The notes beneath the pieces are model-generated. The model saw only the letters and a list, made by a program, of their open reading frames with translations, had not been told where the DNA came from and made no database searches. DNA of 17,796 nucleotides from Armatimonadetes bacterium UBA5352 (lineage in GTDB: Bacteria > Armatimonadota > Zipacnadia > Zipacnadales > UBA5352): the NCBI GenBank assembly GCA_002411015.1, contig DHPY01000040.1, positions 17,991 through 35,786 on the forward strand. Reading direction: 5' to 3'. The position numbers and the translations under genes are program-made. Positions within the stretch are counted from its first letter, which is position 1. Each line of letters starts with the position of its first letter. This document shows, one piece after another, positions 1-6,488 of the stretch.

Positions 1-24
1 CGCTCGGGCGGCCCCTCCACGACG
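1..24. repeat. Left copy of 24-nt terminal inverted repeat
   Basis: The first 24 bases are the exact reverse complement of 17694-17717; the match ends at base 25. By orientation, the rest of the repeat would continue leftwards, off the window. There is no transposase or flanking target-site duplication in view. The simplest reading is one dispersed repeat present in opposite orientation at both ends, which may be where an assembly stopped. Confidence 0.85.
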
Positions 25-71
25 CCCTACGACCCATTTGCTGCCAGGTCATGAGCGCGCGGCAATGCACA

Positions 72-117
72 CCCCATCCCCCATCCCCCATCCCCCGCCC
101 CTCACCCATCCACCCAT
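72..117 (-). other. G-rich tract just after the DUF3604 stop codon (possible G-quadruplex)
   Basis: On the minus strand this stretch has at least seven runs of three to five G separated by one to five bases. It includes three exact tandem copies of a 7-mer (plus strand CATCCCC, 75-95). It overlaps the last codons of the DUF3604 gene and continues past its stop codon at 102-104. The spacing satisfies the usual rule for an intramolecular G-quadruplex in RNA or in the coding-strand DNA. No T-tract follows, so it is not a classical intrinsic terminator. It could be a 3'-end stabiliser, a pause site, or simple slippage-prone sequence. Confidence 0.5.
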
Positions 118-1709
118 ACCGGGCTCGACCAGGCATACTGGCCGTTGAGCTGGCTCACGCGCAGGTAGATGTAGCTCCGGCCGGGCGCGAAGTCGTCCTG
201 CGGCAGCTCGATCTGCGCGGTGTAGCCCGCCTGCGGGATCGCGGTGTGGCGCTTGATGATGTAGGAGTTGTGGTAGACCGCATCGCGCAGGTCATCCCAG
301 AGGCCCGTCTGGTCGCCGAACTGCTCGCGGATCTGCCGGCGGCACTCCTCGTCGTAGACGATCAGCCCGGCGCGCTGCATCGCCTCCGCGGGCGTGAAGG
401 TGATCCGGTGGCGGTCGCACTCGAGGACACAGAGGGCATCGGCAGGCGCCTCGACCTCGACGATCAGCCGCTGCTGTGAGGTGTCGCCGGCCGCGCCGCC
501 GCGAGGGGAGGTCGTCAGGGCGAACTCGGCATCGGCATCGCCGGTCTGCGTCCAGCGGTTCCCGTTGCGGGTGAAGGCGCCCTCAACTGAGACGATCCGG
601 CCCTCGCGTAGCCGCAGGCGGCCCTGCCAGTGCTTCGGCGAGACCTCGAAGCCGTAGACCGCAGAGGGTCCCCAGCCGAACTCGAAGGGGATCTTGCAGC
701 GCACAGTGCCGTCCGCGGGCGCCTCCCAGGAGCCGTTGTGCGCGTGCGTGTGGACCACGCGCCCGTTGCGGATGACCTCGATGCGATCGAGCGCCTCGGT
801 GCACTCGACTGATGCGCGCAGCATATGCGGGCCGGCGCCCTCGATCACCGAGCCCATCGGCGCGTCATCGAGCGTGTAGTCGAGCTTGATGCGGTCGCCG
901 GTGACGCCGTAGACGCGGCGTGCGAGGAACGCCTCCCAGAGAGACTCGCGCGTGAGGTCCTGCGCGAGCGCGGCCATCATCCCGATCCCCCACTTCCCCG
1001 CGAAGCCGCCGCCGTTGTCGCCCGAGGCGATGATGCCGAGGCGGTAGCCGCGGTCGAGCCCGGCCTGAACGGTGTTCATCGAGACGCGCGGGGACATCGC
1101 GCCGTTGCGCATCATCGTGAAGGGCGTGCCGCAGGCTTCGGAGGAGCCGTGGACGGAGAAGATCTCGGCGAAGGGCGAGACCTCCTCGTCATAGTGCGAC
1201 CAGTCTTTGCCGCGGTTGGCGAAGGCGTAGCCGGTGTGATGCGGGATGGCGATTGCGCCAAGCTCGCGGAGGTGCGCGTGGAGGTCGTCGATGTGCAGCG
1301 AGAGGTCCAGCGGCGGGTCGTCGAACGGGAAGAAGACGTTGTGGTCGCCCCAGCGGGTGCGGTCGCCGGACCACTCATAGCCCGCGAAGGTCACGAAGCG
1401 GCCGGGCTCGTGATACTCCTTCACGAGCGCGCAGATCATCGCCCAGTCCGGCCCGAAGTAGTCCCTCCAGCCGACGCTCTCGGAGCGGAAGCCGGTCTTC
1501 GGGTCGGTGGTGAAGTGCGAGGGGTAGTAGACGATCGGGAAGAAGTCGAGGTACTCGCGCGCGCCCTCGAAGGCCCGGCGCACGAAGCGCTCGCAGTCGT
1601 TCGTGCCGCCCGGTGGCTCAGCGACGGCGTCCACCCCCTGCGCCTGCAGCCGCATATGCGCGAGGTTGAACTGCGTGTGCATGTCGCCCCAGTAGATGGA
1701 GTAGGGCAT
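102..1709 (-). CDS. DUF3604 / PHP-domain protein
   Basis: This 535-residue protein resembles the DUF3604 family, relatives of PHP-type metal-dependent phosphoesterases. Visible family motifs are WGDMH at residues 7-11, GYEW with E112, GDHN with H123, IPHH with H157/H158, an EIFSVHGSSE block (E182, H187) and ASGD with D231. The C-terminus ends in a conserved-looking YIYLRVSQLNG...SSPVW segment. No signal peptide is seen, so it is probably cytoplasmic. The ATG at 1709 is chosen because a perfect AGGAGG (1716-1721) lies 6 nt upstream and the WGDMH motif follows at once; the in-frame upstream extension is low-complexity Arg/Pro-rich and not credible. Oddly, the usual HxH reads H11-T-Q13 and the usual DxH reads D231-N-G, so two expected metal ligands are missing. 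The substrate is unknown. Confidence 0.88.
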   Translation of the reverse strand: MPYSIYWGDMHTQFNLAHMRLQAQGVDAVAEPPGGTNDCERFVRRAFEGAREYLDFFPIVYYPSHFTTDPKTGFRSESVGWRDYFGPDWAMICALVKEYHEPGRFVTFAGYEWSGDRTRWGDHNVFFPFDDPPLDLSLHIDDLHAHLRELGAIAIPHHTGYAFANRGKDWSHYDEEVSPFAEIFSVHGSSEACGTPFTMMRNGAMSPRVSMNTVQAGLDRGYRLGIIASGDNGGGFAGKWGIGMMAALAQDLTRESLWEAFLARRVYGVTGDRIKLDYTLDDAPMGSVIEGAGPHMLRASVECTEALDRIEVIRNGRVVHTHAHNGSWEAPADGTVRCKIPFEFGWGPSAVYGFEVSPKHWQGRLRLREGRIVSVEGAFTRNGNRWTQTGDADAEFALTTSPRGGAAGDTSQQRLIVEVEAPADALCVLECDRHRITFTPAEAMQRAGLIVYDEECRRQIREQFGDQTGLWDDLRDAVYHNSYIIKRHTAIPQAGYTAQIELPQDDFAPGRSYIYLRVSQLNGQYAWSSPVWVDG

Positions 1710-1960
1710 CGTGGGCCTCCTGATCGGCTGATCGGCAGGACGGGTGGTGGCTTCGCGCGCGGGGGGCGAGCGACCTGCAGGGGAGGAACAGCAGCGGCCT
1801 CGTCGTTCTCCCCCTCTCCCGCCGCAGCCGCGTCGTTTGCGGCTGCAAGGGGGAGGGGGCCGGGGGGAGGGGCTGCTGAGCGGAAACGCCGGGAGGTCTC
1901 CGTCTGTCCTGAGGGAAACGCTCACCGTGCACACTCGCCGTGCGAAGGGGGATCGCTCTC
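1710..1960. other. Divergent intergenic region with a C/G-tract inverted repeat
   Basis: This 251-nt spacer separates two divergent genes and must hold both promoters, yet no convincing -35/-10 pair is visible on either strand. Its main structure is an inverted repeat at about 1810-1859. A perfect 8-bp stem (GCAGCCGC at 1824-1831, GCGGCTGC at 1839-1846, 7-nt loop) is flanked by a C-rich tract on the left and a matching G-rich tract on the right, giving an imperfect longer stem. The form resembles dispersed intergenic palindromes of high-GC genomes, but copy number cannot be judged from one window. Confidence 0.6.
1716..1721 (-). promoter_or_regulatory. Ribosome binding site of the DUF3604 gene
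   Basis: A perfect AGGAGG on the minus strand, 6 nt before the ATG at 1709. It fixes that start against a 75-codon longer reading. Confidence 0.85.
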
Positions 1961-3337
1961 ATGAGTCTGTGGCGCGAGTCGCTGGCACTCCGTGTGACCG
2001 TCTTCATCCTCCTGGGCCTCGTCGTGCTGCTCTTCGGTCCGTGGGCCTACCTCGACTGGCAGATGCAGCGCGATCTCGACCTCGAACTGAAGCGCATCGG
2101 CGATGCCGGAGAGCCGCTGACGCTGACCGACGCCGCTCCGGAGATGCCGCCGCCCTCGGAGAACGCGGCCGAGCTGTACCAGCAGGTCATCGGGCGCATC
2201 GCGGCGGACGGGACGATGCCCGGATCGGATGCATTCGAGTTGACGGGCTACGTTGACCTTATTGAGCGGGACTACCTCGCCGGGAACGTTACGCACGAGG
2301 AGGCCCGGGCCGCGCTGGAGGACCCGCGCATCGTGCAGGCGCTGGAGACGCTGCGACAGGGCTCTCAGTGCGAGAAGTACGCGTTCCCGATCAACTGGGG
2401 CGCGGGCCCGGCCATCCTCTTCCCGCACTACGCGAAGATGCGCAAGGCCGCGCGCTGGATGTCGGCGAAGTCGAAGCTCTGCGCGCACGATGGCGAGGTA
2501 GATGAGGCGCTGGACTGGGCGCGGGTGTCGCTGCGGATGTCCGAGCACGTGGCGGGCGATCCGATGCTGATCTCGCAACTGGTGGCGACCGCCTGGCAGG
2601 CGGTCGCCACGGCGCAGGCGCAGGAGACGCTGAAGGCGGGGGCGCCATCGCCGGAGATGGCGCGGGAGATGATCGCGTACCTGCGCACGGTGGACGCGAA
2701 GGGCCCGTTCGACAGGGCATTCCTGGGCGAGCGGGCGATGGGGATGGACACATTCGAGATGATCCGCCGGGAGAACTTGGGTAAGCTCGTCGAGGTGTTC
2801 CCCGAATCCGAGGGGATTTCGCCCTGGAGCCTGCTTGGTACGCTCTACAGCTCGCGCTTCGGGCGGCCCTTCGTCAACAACGATCAGATCATCTACCTGA
2901 GGCTGATGCGGAGTCAGATCGAGGTCGTGAATAACGCGCCGCCGCAAGAGCGCGACAAGCGCGCGAGCGAACTGGAGACGAGCGTTCCGAGTATCGCCGT
3001 CTTGTCGCAGATGATGGCTCCCATCTTCGCACGGTCTGTGGACAAGCGCGACCAGGCCATCGTCAACCTCGACCTGTTCGAGATCGCGCTGCAGGCGGAA
3101 CTCTACCGGGCGCAGCGGGGCGAGTGGCCCGCGGACCTGCAGGCGCTGCAGGACGCGATCGGCTACAGCCTGCCTGAGGATCCCTTCGCACGCGCCCCCT
3201 ATCACTACCGCCGCGAGCCCGACGGCTTCGTGATCTGGAGCCTTGGAACCGACCTCGATGACGATGGCGGGCACGGCCCGAAGGACCCCGGCTACGAGTA
3301 CGAGAACTGTGACATCGTCTGGAAGCTGGCGCGCTGA
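1961..3337 (+). CDS. Membrane-anchored protein with pseudopilin-like C-terminal segment
   Basis: A 458-residue protein with one N-terminal transmembrane helix at about residues 10-31 (ALRVTVFILLGLVVLLFGPW) and a large, mostly helical extracytoplasmic domain. The last ~85 residues (EIALQAELYRAQRGEWPADLQAL..., LPEDPFARAPYHYRR..., WSLGTDLDDDGG) resemble the C-terminal half of type II secretion major pseudopilins (GspG-like), which have a DP-x-Y pattern followed by SLG-D. The N-terminus has no prepilin peptidase site, so it should stay an anchored protein and not become a pilus subunit. The ATG at 1961 is preferred because AAGGGGG (1945-1951) lies 9 nt upstream; an in-frame GTG at 1940 is the alternative. 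It precedes the next gene by 33 nt on the same strand, so the two are probably co-transcribed. The function is unknown. Confidence 0.8.
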   Translation: MSLWRESLALRVTVFILLGLVVLLFGPWAYLDWQMQRDLDLELKRIGDAGEPLTLTDAAPEMPPPSENAAELYQQVIGRIAADGTMPGSDAFELTGYVDLIERDYLAGNVTHEEARAALEDPRIVQALETLRQGSQCEKYAFPINWGAGPAILFPHYAKMRKAARWMSAKSKLCAHDGEVDEALDWARVSLRMSEHVAGDPMLISQLVATAWQAVATAQAQETLKAGAPSPEMAREMIAYLRTVDAKGPFDRAFLGERAMGMDTFEMIRRENLGKLVEVFPESEGISPWSLLGTLYSSRFGRPFVNNDQIIYLRLMRSQIEVVNNAPPQERDKRASELETSVPSIAVLSQMMAPIFARSVDKRDQAIVNLDLFEIALQAELYRAQRGEWPADLQALQDAIGYSLPEDPFARAPYHYRREPDGFVIWSLGTDLDDDGGHGPKDPGYEYENCDIVWKLAR

Positions 3338-3370
3338 ACGACTCAGAACGTGGGGATGAGGCTGATCGCG

Positions 3371-5134
3371 ATGGATACGATGCACAGGAGCGATGGCGGT
3401 GCCCTTGACTTTCTCGGCGAGCCGAGCTTCCGCTTCCGCGTGGCCGACTGGTTGCTCAACGTGGAGATCAACCGCTGGGCCTACGAGCGAGGCGATGGCG
3501 AGGAGGCCACGCTCGCGCGTATGCGCCGGAGGATCGACCTCGCCGAGCGCCTGCGGCTGAATGTCATCTGGTTCGATGGCTTCGGCTGGGACCCGCACCG
3601 CACGCCGGGCTACGCGCAGATGGTGCTCGGGCTGGCCCGCTACGCGCGCGAACGCGGCATCCGCCTCGCCCACACGGGCTACGGCGGCGGCTACGGCTTC
3701 GCCTACCAGGGCTCTGCGCTCTACAGCGCGCGCTACATGGGGCGCTCGTTCGAGAACCGCCGGCCGTGGCCGGACGGCGCGGTCTACGACTGCATCGGCG
3801 AGCCGAGCTACCCGACCTCGCGCCACCACGGGACCTGCCTCTCGAACCTTCCGATGCAGGACGCGAAGCTGGCGGAGATGGCCCAGTTCATGCGCGAGTG
3901 CGAGCCGGGGATGCTCTACATCCACGACATTGACGCGGGCCGCTGGGCGTCGGCGCAGAGGGGCTGGCTGCAGCGCTGCGACGAGTGCCGGCGGCTCTGG
4001 CCGAGCGATGACGCAGCCGCGCCGGACGGCATGGCGGGGGCATACGCGGCGTGGTTCCGGCGGCTGGTGGACGCGATCTCGCCGATCCGCAGCGATGACG
4101 GGAGCTACCAAGCGGAGCGCGATTGCGAGCTGGCGTTCGTCGGGCCGCTCTACACCGCCGCGAGCGACACCGATGAGGAGTGGGAGGCCTCCTGCCACTA
4201 CTTCGAGACGATCTCGCGGCTGCTCGGGCCCGCGCCGAACGTGCAGTTCGGGATCCGCGAGCAGATGCTCTCCGACCGCAAGCCACGGATGCGCGTGGCT
4301 GAGCTTGCCGAGCGCCTCGACGCGGTCGGCAACGGGCATGGCGTGATGGTGATCGCGTTCTGCGGCGGCGATGGCTACTACAGCGACCAGCCGGTCTCGC
4401 CCGCCGCGACGCTGAACCGCTACTTCCTCGGCGCGCGCACGATCTACTCGGTGCACCTCGGCGGCGTGGAGCCCGCACAGGCGGTCGCCGCGCAGTACGC
4501 GTGGAACGCCGATGCGCCGGGCGCGGCGGAGATCGCGGGCGGCCGCGCCGAGGCGCTGGCGCAGCTTGCGGCGAGCCAGTCGGGGGTGCTGCGCCCGCCG
4601 GAGGTCTACGGGCAGGGCGGGCTGCTTGAGGCGGCCTGCGGCGCGCTCTACGGCGCAGAGGCAGGGCCGCTGGTGGCCGAGGCGCTGCGAGGCGATGGCG
4701 CCAGGTGGCCAGTCGTGGCGATCTGGCCGAGCTTCAGCCGCGAGGTGCGAGCGCTGAGCGACGGGCGCGTGACGGACCATGCCGAGCGCGCGGAGCACTG
4801 GAGGGCGCGCGGTGAGGTAACGCTTTCCGCCGCGCGCAAGATCGGAGACGCGCTGGAGCTTGCGTCTGAGACGTCACGCGATGACCTGCGCTGGCTGCAC
4901 GAGCGGGTGCGCCTCGGGAGCGAGTTCTGCGACCTGCTGGCCCGGGCGTGGGAGAGCCGGGCCAGCGGAGGGGGCGCAGACGAGGTCGCCGACGCGTGGC
5001 AGGCGCTCGCCATGCGCCTGCGGAATGAGGCCCCGAGCGGGTATGTGGACCCGCTCGGGGGTGATATCACCGGGGCGATCGAGATCGCCGAGGGGCTCGC
5101 GAACGCCCTCAGGAGCGGCTACTCGCCGTCGTAG
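3371..5134 (+). CDS. Probable TIM-barrel (glycoside-hydrolase-like) cytoplasmic protein
   Basis: A 587-residue protein without signal peptide. The first ~350 residues read like a beta/alpha barrel: RLNVIWFDGFGWDP (62-75), GIRLAHTGYGGGYGF (96-110), MLYIHDIDAGRW (181-192), FVGPLYTA and VMVIAFCGGDGYY. Acidic residues D186 and D188 precede a C203-x-x-C206 pair and then a GAYAAWFRRLVDAI helix. This order of acid, Cys pair and aromatic helix resembles the DUF4838 protein at 6489-8906, so I infer a distant relative of GH20/DUF4838-type enzymes. The C-terminal ~200 residues look helical. ATG 3371 is chosen for the ATGAGG (3356-3361) 9 nt upstream; GTG 3350 or ATG 3356 would add 7 or 5 residues. Its 3' end overlaps the convergent dehydrogenase gene by 16 nt. 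The substrate is unknown. Confidence 0.7.
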   Translation: MDTMHRSDGGALDFLGEPSFRFRVADWLLNVEINRWAYERGDGEEATLARMRRRIDLAERLRLNVIWFDGFGWDPHRTPGYAQMVLGLARYARERGIRLAHTGYGGGYGFAYQGSALYSARYMGRSFENRRPWPDGAVYDCIGEPSYPTSRHHGTCLSNLPMQDAKLAEMAQFMRECEPGMLYIHDIDAGRWASAQRGWLQRCDECRRLWPSDDAAAPDGMAGAYAAWFRRLVDAISPIRSDDGSYQAERDCELAFVGPLYTAASDTDEEWEASCHYFETISRLLGPAPNVQFGIREQMLSDRKPRMRVAELAERLDAVGNGHGVMVIAFCGGDGYYSDQPVSPAATLNRYFLGARTIYSVHLGGVEPAQAVAAQYAWNADAPGAAEIAGGRAEALAQLAASQSGVLRPPEVYGQGGLLEAACGALYGAEAGPLVAEALRGDGARWPVVAIWPSFSREVRALSDGRVTDHAERAEHWRARGEVTLSAARKIGDALELASETSRDDLRWLHERVRLGSEFCDLLARAWESRASGGGADEVADAWQALAMRLRNEAPSGYVDPLGGDITGAIEIAEGLANALRSGYSPS

Positions 5135-6354
5135 CCCGTCTTGCGCCAGACCTCGCGGGAGAACTCGATCTGCTCCTGCGTGGGCTGCAGGTGGCCATGG
5201 ATGCTCGGGGCAGGCTGGTCGGGATGCGGGCCGGGCCGCCAGTCATCGGCCTCGAAGGCGACGCGATCCTCCTCGCGGCGGAAGTCGGGCACGTCCACGG
5301 TGTTGCTGTCATTGAGCGCCGAGCGGTAGGCCAGCGGCCCCACGATGGACATCGTGACGCCGCGGTAGACGTCGAGGAAGGGCGCGTCGCCGCTGCGGAT
5401 CGCCTGCGCGAAGTGGTAGTTTGTGAAGAAGTCGCCGCCACCGTGACCGGCCTGCATCGCCTGCGCGTGATACTCCGGGAAGTCCGGCTTGTAGATCATC
5501 TCCTCGGGGTAGCGCCGCTCCTCGTGATACTGCTCGCGCACCACGCGCAGCATCGAGCGATCACCCCAGCGGAGGTTCTCCATCAGCCCGCGGGAGGAGT
5601 GAACGCGCACCCACACCCCATGACCGCGCAGTCGGACCTGCACGAGACGCACCACCGCCCCGTTGTCCATCCGCAACGCGATCATCGAGCACGGGTCACT
5701 GTACTTGAGCGTGCGCTGCGTGACCGGGTCGTCGCTCGGGTTGGTCATGACGAAGCCGTTGACCTTCTCCGGCCAGGTCTCGGTGATGAACATGATCGGC
5801 CCGAGCGAGTGGGTGCAGTAGTAGGTGGCGGGAATCCAGTTGCGCCAGTGGTCTTTGCCGGGCGAGCGCCCCATGACGACCTCGGCCGGGTCGGGGTGGA
5901 TGTACTCGGCCTCCGCGTAGGTAACAGCCCCGACCTCACCCGCCTGGTAGAGCCGCCGCATCTCCTGGTTGAAGAGCATGTACGGGTAGTTCTCGGCGAA
6001 CATGTACGTCAGGCCGCTCTTCTCGACCGCGCGCACGAGCGCCACGCCCTCGGCGAGCGTGTAGCAGGCGGTGGTCTCGCTCATCACGTGCTTGCCGGCC
6101 TCGAGCGCCTTGATCGCGAAGGGCGCGTGCTGGTGGAAGTAGTTCGCGAGGATCACTGCGTCCATGTCGTGCGACAGGAACTCATCGTAGTCGGTGTAGG
6201 TCTCGACGCCGAATTCCTTGCCTGTCTGCTCGAGCCGCTCCTCCCAGGTGTCGCAGAGGGCGACGAGCTTCATCCCGGTGAGTTCGCCGGTGCCTCGCGC
6301 GAATGAGCGTCCCCGTCCTACGCCGACGACCCCGACTCTGATCATGTCCTGCAT
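5119..6354 (-). CDS. Gfo/Idh/MocA family NAD(P)-dependent oxidoreductase
   Basis: This 411-residue protein has the Gfo/Idh/MocA layout. An N-terminal Rossmann fold shows VGVVGVGRGR at residues 7-16 and the NAD-contacting ALCD acidic turn near 32-35. A C-terminal alpha/beta domain follows, with TYYCTHSLGPI, then HGGGDFF and a terminal VDVPDF segment, typical of the large group in Planctomycetota-like bacteria. Members usually oxidise or reduce sugars, inositols or similar polyols. The usual EKP motif after AGKHV reads E93-T94-T95, so the standard catalytic lysine is absent. The start at 6354 is set by GGAGG at 6361-6365, 6 nt upstream. It lies 134 nt after the DUF4838 gene on the same strand, suggesting joint use on a carbohydrate. 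It overlaps the convergent TIM-barrel gene by 16 nt. Confidence 0.92.
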   Translation of the reverse strand: MQDMIRVGVVGVGRGRSFARGTGELTGMKLVALCDTWEERLEQTGKEFGVETYTDYDEFLSHDMDAVILANYFHQHAPFAIKALEAGKHVMSETTACYTLAEGVALVRAVEKSGLTYMFAENYPYMLFNQEMRRLYQAGEVGAVTYAEAEYIHPDPAEVVMGRSPGKDHWRNWIPATYYCTHSLGPIMFITETWPEKVNGFVMTNPSDDPVTQRTLKYSDPCSMIALRMDNGAVVRLVQVRLRGHGVWVRVHSSRGLMENLRWGDRSMLRVVREQYHEERRYPEEMIYKPDFPEYHAQAMQAGHGGGDFFTNYHFAQAIRSGDAPFLDVYRGVTMSIVGPLAYRSALNDSNTVDVPDFRREEDRVAFEADDWRPGPHPDQPAPSIHGHLQPTQEQIEFSREVWRKTGYDGE

Positions 6355-6395
6355 CTTCGGCCTCCGATCTACTTCACGAGCGTACGTGATGCTCT

Positions 6396-6415
6396 CGCGG
6401 GCTGCGAAGCCCGCG
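6396..6415. repeat. Perfect 8-bp hairpin with tetraloop
   Basis: CGCGGGCT and AGCCCGCG pair perfectly around a 4-nt loop (GCGA on the plus strand, a GNRA form). It lies between the DUF4838 and dehydrogenase genes. No T-run follows on either strand, so a classical intrinsic terminator is unlikely. It could be a processing or stability hairpin between two co-transcribed genes, or a copy of a dispersed palindrome. Confidence 0.6.
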
Positions 6416-6427
6416 CCACGGGGCTGT

Positions 6428-6487
6428 GTTGCTGCCGTTGCCGTGCCTGTCGTTGCTTCTGTTGCTGCCGTTGCTTTCGTTGCTGCC
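6428..6487. repeat. Imperfect 9-bp tandem repeat
   Basis: Six units of GTTGCTNYY type are arranged as two units, a 6-nt irregular unit, then four more: 6428-6436, 6437-6445, then 6452-6460, 6461-6469, 6470-6478 and 6479-6487. Three are identical GTTGCTGCC. The array ends one base before the DUF4838 stop codon (6489-6491, minus strand), so in transcription order it begins right after that stop. In a different minus-strand frame it would encode a Gly/Ser/Asn-rich repeat. It is probably a slippage-prone, length-variable tract. Confidence 0.75.
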
Positions 6488-6488
6488 T

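Noticed and set aside
825..1964. A 379-residue plus-strand open frame over the DUF3604 gene
   Set aside because: It is antisense to a gene with clear motifs, and its Arg/Ala/Val/Glu-rich composition is typical of high-GC shadow frames.
1922..4798. A 958-residue open frame on the minus strand opposite the membrane-protein and TIM-barrel genes
   Set aside because: It is a GC-rich shadow: the composition is biased to Arg, Ala, Leu, Pro and His with no family motif, and it is antisense to two genes with good ribosome sites and recognisable domains.
6396..6415. Rho-independent terminator after the DUF4838 gene
   Set aside because: The stem is perfect but no T-run follows on either strand.
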